Below are positions 1 through 5,988 of a DNA stretch of 22,985 bases, one piece after another; position 1 is the stretch's first letter; each line of letters begins with the position of its first letter. The translations under genes and the position numbers were made by a program. The notes under the pieces are model-generated. The model was not told the DNA's origin. It did no database searches and worked only from the letters and a program-made list of their open reading frames with translations. Source of the stretch: JAAFIP01 sp043778205. GTDB taxonomy: Bacteria; Pseudomonadota; Gammaproteobacteria; Burkholderiales; Burkholderiaceae_C. The stretch is taken from NCBI GenBank assembly GCA_043778205.1, contig JAYWGO010000062.1, positions 1 to 22,985 of the forward strand, read 5' to 3'.

Positions 1-106
1 CTATAAATCAACTACTTACAGCGACCCCAGCTAATTTCAATCGGAATTTGGAGCCTAAACAGCTCTCTCTCCTCTGAAAAACGTTGGGACACTACTGAAT
101 ACCAAT

Positions 107-160
107 ATATATTTGATAGCTGCTTGTGCAGAATTTCCTTGGGCGGCAGGTCTAAAACGC
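107..160 (+). repeat. Dispersed hairpin repeat, copy 1 (diverged)
   Basis: This is a diverged copy of a roughly 50-bp repeat found several times in the window. Its best-conserved parts are a small palindromic core (GCTGC-N4-GCAGC in good copies) and the downstream block TTTCCTTGGGC. Here the core reads GCTGCTTGTGCAG. It lies just beyond the stop codon of the decayed rsmI tail at 172-235, the same relative position as copy 2 has to its own rsmI tail. Confidence 0.75.
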
Positions 161-171
161 ATAATATTTCT

Positions 172-235
172 TTATTTGTTCAATTGAAGCGACACAGTCA
201 GCGCATACAACGCGTTGCGCAGCTTCGATGGCGTG
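172..235 (-). pseudogene. Decayed rsmI 3'-end remnant B
   Basis: Read on the minus strand, this stretch encodes LTPSKLRNALYALTVSLQL, then two residues and TAA. It matches the C-terminus of the intact RsmI in this window, whose corresponding residues are ITGEPRNALYELALAL; the RNALY core is identical. At the DNA level the best part is 198-219 against 2884-2905, where I count about 18 of 22 matches. No upstream RsmI domain is present, so it is only the last 20 or so codons. It is more diverged than remnant A. The assignment rests on a short match plus the shared position beside a repeat, and could be weaker than it looks. Confidence 0.5.
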
Positions 236-364
236 AGGGGTCTGCAGTAAGCTAAACGGTGATGTCTCGCGCGGGGCAGTGGCAGCATCTGCAGACATGC
301 TAATAGTTTGTCGGTGGTTTTTATTTATGTGAAAATTTAGGTAACACTCCCACCATGGTGCAAG

Positions 365-901
365 CTACGCGGAGGCGCATTTCTTCACTGTCTCCCATGT
401 GCGAGTGGTGATTTGGGTTCCGAATGCTTTTTCAAGCAGTTTCATGAACACAGGCCCGTTCGGGCTTGGCACGTAGGCGGTGAAGACCTCTCGGCCAACC
501 ACACTTAGTACACTCGCACCATCAGATTCAATGGGAAGCTTTGGTGTTGCTTCTTGCGTGACCCGAAGGAAGCTGACGACGCGTTTGGCGTCTGGTGAAA
601 AGGAGAACGCACTGTAGGGGTTCGATTCGAGCAGCAGGCGCAGATCATCTGCATTGCGAATGATGGTGTAGAAAGTTCGACCCAGCGTGGCCTGAGTTCG
701 ACCCAGCGTGGCCTGCATATAAGCTTCGACCTTGCGCTCCAGCGAGGGTTCCGAAGCTGATGCGGCATCAAACACCACGTTGCCACTAGACAGAACCGTT
801 TTGACATTGCGAAACCCCGCTTCTTCGAAGCAGCGCTTTAGCTCGGGCATCTTTGCGTTCAAGGGGCTAACCCCGCGCAGGAATGCAACGTATCTTGGCA
901 T
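365..901 (-). CDS. DUF1697 family protein
   Basis: The 178-residue protein begins MPRYVAFLRGVSPLNAKMPEL and continues with a TVLSSGNVVF motif at about residues 35-44. This is the N-terminal signature of DUF1697 proteins (usually RYVALLRGINVGG, then SGNVVF). The C-terminus TTRTWETVKK also fits the family's T-x-R-N/T-W-x-T-V ending. The family is widespread, about 180 residues long and of unknown biochemical function. Residues 63-69 (QATLGRT) are repeated exactly at 70-76, owing to a perfect 21-bp tandem duplication at 674-715, so this allele is seven residues longer than its parent. Only a weak Shine-Dalgarno sequence precedes the ATG. The next gene upstream on the same strand encodes a GFA protein, 120 bp away. 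The family call is firm; the function is not known. Confidence 0.88.
   Translation of the reverse strand: MPRYVAFLRGVSPLNAKMPELKRCFEEAGFRNVKTVLSSGNVVFDAASASEPSLERKVEAYMQATLGRTQATLGRTFYTIIRNADDLRLLLESNPYSAFSFSPDAKRVVSFLRVTQEATPKLPIESDGASVLSVVGREVFTAYVPSPNGPVFMKLLEKAFGTQITTRTWETVKKCASA
674..715. repeat. Perfect 21-bp tandem duplication inside the DUF1697 gene
   Basis: Two exact, adjacent copies of a 21-bp unit lie at 674-694 and 695-715. The unit length is a multiple of three, so the reading frame is preserved and the peptide QATLGRT appears twice. Confidence 0.97.
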
Positions 902-1021
902 GGTCGGTGCTCTGCACAGTAAATAATAATTATCTCTTGAGAGGGCGATTTGAGAAAATTAAATGCATATTTTGCTGTGGGTAAAACGCATTAGACTACA
1001 CAGCGCGAGGTAGTTGGAGCT

Positions 1022-1420
1022 TCATGCAGGGCCAAATTGCGCAATAACCTGTTCTTCGGTGAGCATGGTGGTTGCGTTGGCAAAGGCGTAGTAGCCTGGC
1101 TTCTTGTCGATGTAAATTTGGCTGGTCAGCTCAAAATCAGTCGACTCGAAGGCCCCCGCTGGTACAAAATAATCACCGGTGGCCAACAGTTTGTAGTACA
1201 GATGGCTGCCGCATTTTTTGCAGAAAGCACGCTCTGCCCAAGCTGATGATGCGTAGGTGGTGATATGTTCTGCGCCCTTGAACTCAACTGTGGGCCCGCA
1301 GTGGGCAGAAAGCAATGGGCCACCGCCCCATCTGCGGCAAAAACTGCAATGGCAGGCACTGATCTCTTTGGCCTCTGGCGAGGTGAAGCTGACAGCTTTA
1401 CAAAGGCAATGACCGTTCAT
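1022..1420 (-). CDS. GFA / CENP-V family zinc-binding protein
   Basis: The 132-residue protein has the cysteine pattern of the GFA (glutathione-dependent formaldehyde-activating enzyme-like, CENP-V) fold: CLC at residues 5-7, CHCSFC at 23-28 and FCKKCG at 66-71. In the family these cysteines hold two zinc ions. Despite the name, most members have no proven reaction with formaldehyde, and the role here is unknown. The ATG at 1420 is preceded by a strong Shine-Dalgarno sequence, AAGGAG, at good spacing. The length is typical for a single GFA domain. It lies in the accessory patch downstream of rsmI, between the DUF1697 gene and rsmI remnant A, and may be transcribed together with the former. 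Confidence 0.92.
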   Translation of the reverse strand: MNGHCLCKAVSFTSPEAKEISACHCSFCRRWGGGPLLSAHCGPTVEFKGAEHITTYASSAWAERAFCKKCGSHLYYKLLATGDYFVPAGAFESTDFELTSQIYIDKKPGYYAFANATTMLTEEQVIAQFGPA

Positions 1421-1472
1421 AGGATTGATCTCCTTGCAAGTAATAAGTGAGAGATTTCCCTAGTTTACTGCT

Positions 1473-1507
1473 GAAGTTAAGCCGCCGCCCAAGGAGTTAG
1501 CTCAAAT
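1473..1507 (-). repeat. Possible truncated dispersed-repeat copy
   Basis: On the minus strand this stretch resembles the dispersed repeat with its palindromic core deleted: TTTGAGCTA is followed closely by CTCCTTGGGCGGC. It lies in the 336-bp gap between the GFA and nucleotidyltransferase genes. That gap otherwise holds only repeat copy 2 and rsmI remnant A; I see no gene in it. Confidence 0.35.
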
Positions 1508-1550
1508 AGCAGACCATGGCGTTGTCATGCTGATCATCGTTGATAAAATG

Positions 1551-1608
1551 CTATATATTATATAGCTACTAATTCAGCATTTGCTTGGGCAATAGGCCTA
1601 AAGAGCAC
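1551..1608 (+). repeat. Dispersed hairpin repeat, copy 2 (diverged)
   Basis: This copy has ATAGCT, then CAGCATTTGCTTGGGC and ATAGGCCTAAA, matching the dispersed repeat although half of the core palindrome is lost. It ends 6 bp from the stop codon of rsmI remnant A (1615-1617), in the same orientation relative to rsmI as copy 1 has to remnant B. Confidence 0.75.
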
Positions 1609-1614
1609 TATTTT

Positions 1615-1733
1615 CTATTTCCTCGTCTTAACCGACAAGGCCAGTTCATACAGCGCATTGTGCGGCCTGTGCAACACGTGGGGGGATGATGATGGCGAAC
1701 TCGCCTTGGGTGCGGTGGGGGCTGCGGCTAGCG
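1615..1733 (-). pseudogene. Decayed rsmI 3'-end remnant A with internal deletion
   Basis: On the minus strand, positions 1733-1665 encode PHRTQGEFAIIIPPRVAQAA. The intact RsmI has PHRTQGEFAIIIHPREAEAA at the matching place. About 110 bp are then missing compared with intact rsmI (roughly 2904-3015), the frame shifts, and positions 1662-1615 encode NALYELALSVKTRK followed by TAG, matching the intact NALYELALALKAGA. Both blocks also align as DNA, for example 1642-1665 with 2880-2903. It is a clear non-functional fragment of a second rsmI copy, in the same orientation as the real gene and separated from it by the nucleotidyltransferase gene. Confidence 0.88.
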
Positions 1734-1756
1734 ATGCATAGCCACCTAGGAATGCG

Positions 1757-2773
1757 TTAGGCCCCAGGCATCAATTTCGCTACCGCATCCTTTGCAACCG
1801 CAGCCGGAAACGAACTGATATGGTGCCAGTTTTTCGCCAGATGCGGAAGCTTATCTTGTATTAATGCAGCCAATGCTTTGGCCTGCGCTAAGTCGCGTGA
1901 TTTCTTCAGTGGGTTGCGTTCGTCAGACTGTGCCAGCCACAGCTTGAACATAGCGTAGGCCCGGGGGTCGGGCGCGCAGATGGGAAACATGCTGCCGTTG
2001 ATAGCGATAGCGGTGTGCTGCACGCGCGGCGCATTGAGCAGCCATTTCATGTTCCAGATATCGGTGGCCACCAAGTCGCCATCGGCAAAAAAACGGTCTG
2101 GCTCATCTTTCCATGGCGGGTTGGGCATCTGGCGGATCAAATCTACCATAAAACCTTTGTCGTTGGCTGCGCGAAAGTTTTGGTTCTGCACAATTTGAAA
2201 ACTCTTATCCACTTTTTTCAATAAGCCCAGCAGGCTTGGCTCGGCCAGGTCGTCGGCAGCGGCCAAACGCACGCGTACTTTGTGATCCCATAGCAAATCA
2301 ATATCGGTCGTAGCCATGATGTCTCGGTCAAAGCGCACACCCGCCATGGCCTCATAGGCTAGCAGGCTGTTGGTGCCAATGACCATCAGACTATGGCCTA
2401 GCAATCCGGCTTGTTGCAAACGTTGGCAGAGCTGGGCCACGATGTTGGGCGCAGAGCCTAGGCGCAATGCGGCGTTGATCTTGCTGTGCGTATCCAGCGC
2501 GCCCTCTAGTGACTGCATGCGTGCTTTTGACAAGGCTTTGTTCTCGTTAAAGTGTTGCTCAATGGCTTCGGTGGCTTGGCTGCGTACGCCCAACGATTTG
2601 GCATTGCCTTTGCGGTCTAAAGTTTTGTACAGGTACTCTTTATCTGCAACCGTCTTCCAGTGCATGCCGCCCACATAGTCTCGCGCCTGCACCGCAGCGT
2701 CTTGCCAAGCTGCAAAGGTTTGCTCCGCATCGATTTGCTGCTTTAGCTGGGCTTCGGACAGAGATTGGTACAT
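1757..2773 (-). CDS. GSU2403-type nucleotidyltransferase-fold protein
   Basis: The 338-residue protein has the hallmark of the NTP_transf_8/GSU2403 branch of the polymerase-beta-like nucleotidyltransferase superfamily: VIGTNSLLAYE at residues 131-141, DIDLLWD at 157-163 supplying two metal-binding aspartates (D157, D159), and VDLIR at 210-214 supplying a plausible third (D211). The first 110 residues are helical and charged. Substrate and role are unknown; relatives are often accessory genes, and some nucleotidyltransferases act as toxins, but no antitoxin partner is seen here. The ATG has a good Shine-Dalgarno sequence (GAAGGAT), which lies in one arm of a perfect 12-bp inverted repeat. The gene lies between intact rsmI and rsmI remnant A, which suggests acquisition. 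Confidence 0.8.
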   Translation of the reverse strand: MYQSLSEAQLKQQIDAEQTFAAWQDAAVQARDYVGGMHWKTVADKEYLYKTLDRKGNAKSLGVRSQATEAIEQHFNENKALSKARMQSLEGALDTHSKINAALRLGSAPNIVAQLCQRLQQAGLLGHSLMVIGTNSLLAYEAMAGVRFDRDIMATTDIDLLWDHKVRVRLAAADDLAEPSLLGLLKKVDKSFQIVQNQNFRAANDKGFMVDLIRQMPNPPWKDEPDRFFADGDLVATDIWNMKWLLNAPRVQHTAIAINGSMFPICAPDPRAYAMFKLWLAQSDERNPLKKSRDLAQAKALAALIQDKLPHLAKNWHHISSFPAAVAKDAVAKLMPGA

Positions 2774-2775
2774 GT

Positions 2776-2821
2776 AATTTATCCTTCATATTCTTATTTA
2801 AGAGATTTTGAAGGATAAATT
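2776..2821. promoter_or_regulatory. 12-bp perfect inverted repeat overlapping the Shine-Dalgarno of the nucleotidyltransferase gene
   Basis: AATTTATCCTTC at 2776-2787 is perfectly complementary to GAAGGATAAATT at 2810-2821, with a 22-base loop that contains a further TCTT/AAGA pair. In the minus-strand transcript the arm nearest the ATG contains the Shine-Dalgarno sequence, so folding would hide it. The same symmetry could instead be an operator for a dimeric regulator. The inverted repeat is directly visible; its function is inference. Confidence 0.6.
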
Positions 2822-2836
2822 TAAGATTGGCAAGGT

Positions 2837-2852
2837 GTTTTAATAATAGGCC
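2837..2852 (+). repeat. Possible collapsed dispersed repeat directly after rsmI
   Basis: GTTTTAATAATAGGCC joins the two ends of the dispersed repeat (TTTTAATA and ATAGGCCT), with the roughly 34 bases between them missing. It touches the stop codon of intact rsmI, the place where full copies follow the two rsmI remnants. The match is short and could be chance. Confidence 0.4.
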
Positions 2853-3767
2853 TTATGCTCCCGCCTTCAGTGCCAAAGCCAATTCATACAGCGCATTGCG
2901 CGGCTCACCCGTAATATCTGCTGCCAGTTTGACCGCAGTCTTAGTCGGCAGCTCAGCCAGTAGAAGTTGCAGCACGCGCTGGCCTTGGGTGTGTTGGGCG
3001 GCCTCTGCTTCGCGCGGGTGGATGATGATAGCGAACTCGCCTTGGGTGCGGTGGGGGTCGGCGGCTAGCCACGCAGTGATGCCGCTGGCGCGCACGGTGG
3101 CGATGTCTTCAAACTGTTTGGTCAGCTCGCGGCCTAGGGTGACGTTGCGCTCGCCTAGTGCGGCCAGTGCGGTGGCTAAGGCTTCTATGCGGTGCGGGGC
3201 TTCTAGCAGCACCACGGCGCGGGGCTCGGTGGCGATGCTGGTTACTTGGGTGTCGCGCTCTTTGGCTTTGGTGGACAAAAAGCCTTGAAAGATGTAGGCG
3301 CCTGTGTCATCCGCGATGCCTGCCACGCTGAGCAATGCGGTGACGCTGCTGGCACCGGGCAGGGGCAGAACGCGCAGGCCTGCGGCGCGCACGTCTGCTG
3401 CCAGACGTGCGCCGGGGTCGCTTACTGCCGGTGTGCCTGCGTCGCTCACATAGGCTATGCGCTCGCCTGCGCGCAGGCGGGTGATGATGAGCTGGGCTGC
3501 CTCGCGTTCGTTGTGTTCATGCGCGGCCAACAGCGGCTTGGTGATGCCGTATACGCGGAGCATGGCTTGGGTGTGGCGGGTGTCTTCGCAGGCAATGGCA
3601 TCGACCAAGCCTAGTACGTGCAGAGCGCGCAGGGTGATGTCAGCCAAGTTGCCAATGGGCGTGGCCACTACGTACAGTGCACCTTGCGGGTAGTGCTGCT
3701 GCCCAGCGGCGGCATGGGCGGCATCTAGGGCGCTGCTGTAGGATGTGGTCAAAGTAGATGCGTTCAA
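2853..3767 (-). CDS. rsmI: 16S rRNA (cytidine(1402)-2'-O)-methyltransferase
   Basis: RsmI methylates the 2'-O of C1402 in the decoding centre of 16S rRNA, using S-adenosylmethionine. The family motifs appear in order: GALYVVATPIGNLADITLRA, CEDTRHT, AAHEHNE, YVSDAGTPAVSDPGA, LPGASSVTALL, FQGFL and EAPHRIE, then the small helical C-terminal domain ending RNALYELAL. The frame is open up to 3902, but that would overlap the divergent yraN. I prefer TTG at 3767, preceded by CAGGA at good spacing, which gives 304 residues, close to the family norm. TTG at 3752 and GTG at 3809 are alternatives. Divergence from yraN leaves about 55 bp for two promoters. Two decayed copies of its 3' end lie downstream. 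Confidence 0.95.
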   Translation of the reverse strand: MNASTLTTSYSSALDAAHAAAGQQHYPQGALYVVATPIGNLADITLRALHVLGLVDAIACEDTRHTQAMLRVYGITKPLLAAHEHNEREAAQLIITRLRAGERIAYVSDAGTPAVSDPGARLAADVRAAGLRVLPLPGASSVTALLSVAGIADDTGAYIFQGFLSTKAKERDTQVTSIATEPRAVVLLEAPHRIEALATALAALGERNVTLGRELTKQFEDIATVRASGITAWLAADPHRTQGEFAIIIHPREAEAAQHTQGQRVLQLLLAELPTKTAVKLAADITGEPRNALYELALALKAGA

Positions 3768-3822
3768 AGCGTGTCCTGTGCTAGTTGCCCGTTGATTTAT
3801 AAAGCCCACATCAAACAATCCT

Positions 3823-4260
3823 ATGTTGTCTGCACGCCCTAATCTAAACCCCAAGCCAAGCCTAAGCATAACCACAAAACCCGTGGGTGCGCCAACTACC
3901 AAAAAGCTGGGTGATGCGGGTGAAGAAGCTGCTTTAGATTATTTGCAAAAGCAGGGCCTGCGCTTAGTGGTGCGTAATTTTTCAACGCCTGGCCGTGGCG
4001 GAGGCGAGGTGGATTTGATCATGCGCACGCCCGATGGCACACTGGTATTTGTGGAGGTGCGCAAACGCAAAAGCAGCTCACACGGCGGCGCTGCAGCCAG
4101 CATTAGCTTTACCAAACAACGGCGTATTGTGTTTGCAGCGCGGCACTACATAGCCCGGCTAGCCCGGCTGCCGCCTTGCCGGTTTGACGTGGTTACCCTA
4201 GAGGGCGTTGGGGATGGGCAGCGCATTGAATGGCTGCGTGCCGCTTTTGATGCAGCTTAA
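3823..4260 (+). CDS. yraN: UPF0102 (YraN) family nuclease-fold protein
   Basis: The 145-residue protein shows the UPF0102 signature: GDAGEEAALDYLQKQGLRLV at about residues 30-49, RNFSTPGRGGGEVDLI at 51-66 and LVFVEVRKRK at 73-83, followed by FTKQRRI. The E-V-D-L-I and E-V-x-K/R elements resemble the core of restriction-endonuclease-like folds, but the family's cellular role is unproven. The roughly 28 residues before the conserved start are Pro/Lys-rich, so the ATG chosen may be early. It is divergent from rsmI and followed by the SIS-domain gene, the same neighbours as in E. coli (rsmI, yraN, diaA, dolP). A 272-bp gap separates it from the next gene. Confidence 0.93.
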   Translation: MLSARPNLNPKPSLSITTKPVGAPTTKKLGDAGEEAALDYLQKQGLRLVVRNFSTPGRGGGEVDLIMRTPDGTLVFVEVRKRKSSSHGGAAASISFTKQRRIVFAARHYIARLARLPPCRFDVVTLEGVGDGQRIEWLRAAFDAA

Positions 4261-4532
4261 CTAAAATTTCATGCGCCAAGGGTTGCGCTTTTGTACGCCC
4301 CGGCGCTTGGTGTGAGTAGCCCCGCGACTGTCCCCCGCCATTTGGGCTCCTTGGTGTCGCTGCGCTACGCACACCAAGGGCCTGGTCTAGCGAAGCCGAC
4401 CCCTGTGACCGGATAAACAAAGCAGCCAACATCATTTTGCAAAACGTCAATCATGCTTGCAACTTAAGGCCCGGTTACGTATCAAAATGCATAAACCCTA
4501 AGACACAAAACTAAACCTGTATCATCACCAAT
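4261..4532. repeat. Intergenic region with a hairpin; probable Comamonadaceae-type intergenic repeat
   Basis: There is no gene here. CCTTGGTGT at 4349-4357 pairs with ACACCAAGG at 4371-4379 around a 13-base loop. The surrounding GC-rich text (about 4270-4400) resembles intergenic repeats I recall from Comamonadaceae genomes; that is memory, not a search. The hairpin has no T-run and may serve as a weak terminator for yraN. Confidence 0.5.
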
Positions 4533-5129
4533 ATGCTAGAGCAACGGATTGAAAAACACTTTATTGATAGCGCCGACCTGAAATACCAGGCCGCGCTGGC
4601 CTTGTCTAAACCTATTGCACTGGCCACCCAGGCTATTTTGGCCAGTGTCACCAGTGGCGGCAAAGTGCTGGCCTGTGGCAATGGCGGTTCTGCGGCTGAT
4701 GCGCAGCATTTTGCAGCCGAGTTTGTAGGCCGCTACGAGCGCGAACGGCCTGAACTGGGCGCTATTGCGCTTACCACCGACAGCTCCATCATTACCGCCA
4801 TTGCCAACGATTACGACTTTAATGTGATTTTTTCCAAGCAAGTGCGGGCGCTGGGTGGCGCGGGCGATGTGCTGCTGGCCATATCGACCAGCGGCAACTC
4901 GGCCAACATCATGGCCGCTATTGAAGCGGCGCACCTGCGCGAAATGACCGTGGTGGCACTGACCGGCAAAGGTGGCGGCAAAATAGCCGCTATGCTGCGT
5001 GAAACCGATGTGCATATTTGCGTGCCGCACGAGCGCACAGCACGCATACAAGAAGTTCATCTTTTAACCTTGCATTGCATTTGCGACGGCGTTGATGCCA
5101 TGCTCCTTGGAGAACAGGAATCCCTATGA
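4533..5129 (+). CDS. SIS-domain protein, DiaA/GmhA family (phosphoheptose isomerase-like)
   Basis: The 198-residue single SIS-domain protein carries CGNGGSAADAQHFAAEFVGRY at residues 48-68, LLAISTSGNS at 114-123 and RIQEVHLLTLHCICD at 171-185. Its overall sequence and its place between yraN and a BON lipoprotein match E. coli DiaA, which binds DnaA and promotes replication initiation. Unlike E. coli DiaA as I recall it, this protein keeps the residues used by the sedoheptulose-7-phosphate isomerase GmhA: a glutamate in the AAE motif (E63), Q173 and H181. It may therefore be an isomerase for LPS heptose, a DiaA, or both. Its stop overlaps the start of the next gene (ATGA), so the two are translationally coupled. 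The start follows an A/C-rich leader with no clear Shine-Dalgarno. Confidence 0.88.
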   Translation: MLEQRIEKHFIDSADLKYQAALALSKPIALATQAILASVTSGGKVLACGNGGSAADAQHFAAEFVGRYERERPELGAIALTTDSSIITAIANDYDFNVIFSKQVRALGGAGDVLLAISTSGNSANIMAAIEAAHLREMTVVALTGKGGGKIAAMLRETDVHICVPHERTARIQEVHLLTLHCICDGVDAMLLGEQESL

Positions 5130-5812
5130 AAATACCTTTTGCACCTGGCCAACTCGCTCCCGTTGCGCGCTGGCTTAGCATCACTCTGGCCAGCACTTGC
5201 CTGGTGGGTACCCTTGCAGGCTGCGTGCCCTTGATCATTGGCGGTGCCATGGTAGGCGGTGCCTTGGTGGCCACTGACCGCCGCACCTCGGGCGCGCAGC
5301 TAGAAGACGAAGGCATTGAGCTGCGCAGCAACAGCCGCTTGCGCGCCGCATTAAGCGACGCAGGCCACGTGAACGTGACCAGCTACAACCGCCAAGTGCT
5401 GCTGACGGGCGAAGTATCTTCAGAACAAGAGAAAAAGATGGTGGAAGACACCGTAAGCCGGGTGGACAATGTGCAGAAAATCGTCAACGAACTGGCCATC
5501 ATGCCCGTCACCAGTATTGGCCAGCGCTCGTCTGATGTGCTGATAACCGGCAGAGTACGCGCCGCTTTGGTCGATGCCAAAGACATTTACGCCAATGCTT
5601 TCAAGGTAGTCACCGAACGCGGCACCACCCACCTGATGGGCCGTGTGAGCCAGCGCGAGGCTGACCGTGCCACTGACATAGCACGCACCACATCGGGCGT
5701 GCAAAAGGTGGTGCGTATTTTTGAGATCATTTCAGAAGAAGATCTCAAAGGCCTGTTGCCGCAGCCCGCTAAACCCAGCAGCAGCCCAGCCGTAGCGCCC
5801 AATCCAGGTTAA
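5126..5812 (+). CDS. dolP: BON-domain outer-membrane lipoprotein (DolP-like)
   Basis: The 228-residue protein starts with a lipoprotein signal peptide; the lipobox TLAGC places the lipidated cysteine at residue 33, and VPLI after it lacks an inner-membrane retention aspartate. Two BON domains follow, at about 65-130 (NVTSYNRQVLLTGEVSS) and 140-205 (KVVTERGTTHLMGRVSQ), then a Pro/Ser/Ala-rich tail. DolP (YraP) in E. coli is a two-BON lipoprotein needed for outer-membrane integrity, encoded next to diaA as here. The start overlaps the stop of the preceding gene by four bases, and AGGA lies just upstream inside that gene. The dolP name rests on architecture and synteny. Confidence 0.9.
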   Translation: MKIPFAPGQLAPVARWLSITLASTCLVGTLAGCVPLIIGGAMVGGALVATDRRTSGAQLEDEGIELRSNSRLRAALSDAGHVNVTSYNRQVLLTGEVSSEQEKKMVEDTVSRVDNVQKIVNELAIMPVTSIGQRSSDVLITGRVRAALVDAKDIYANAFKVVTERGTTHLMGRVSQREADRATDIARTTSGVQKVVRIFEIISEEDLKGLLPQPAKPSSSPAVAPNPG

Positions 5813-5988
5813 GCATACCGCCCCTGCTACCTTGCCAAGCCTTTTAGTCTGCGCGTAAGCGGCTGGTGTTTTCGTACCTGACATGTAACCCAATTACTGC
5901 GAGAATGCAGTTGGAAGTTTTAGTCAGCTAGGATTAAGCTTTCCGTTAGGCAGTGTTTGCCCGTTTGATTTGCACAGAAGGTCGCTCC

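Noticed and set aside
12..166. Minus-strand open frame running through repeat copy 1 and ending in IPIEISWGRCK
   Set aside because: It has no plausible start codon, is about 50 codons long and passes through a repeat. It could be the tail of a broken gene but nothing supports that.
1757..2773. Nucleotidyltransferase as part of a known defence system such as a MenT- or AbiEii-type toxin pair
   Set aside because: The motifs fit the GSU2403 group, and neither neighbour is an antitoxin-like gene; the flanks are rsmI and an rsmI remnant.
3768..3902. Longer RsmI starting at 3902
   Set aside because: It would overlap the start of divergent yraN by 80 bp and add residues unlike the family; TTG 3767 has a ribosome binding site and gives normal length.
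4193..4450. 85-residue minus-strand open frame between yraN and the SIS gene
   Set aside because: It overlaps the yraN 3' end on the opposite strand and reads through the intergenic repeat; the composition looks non-coding.
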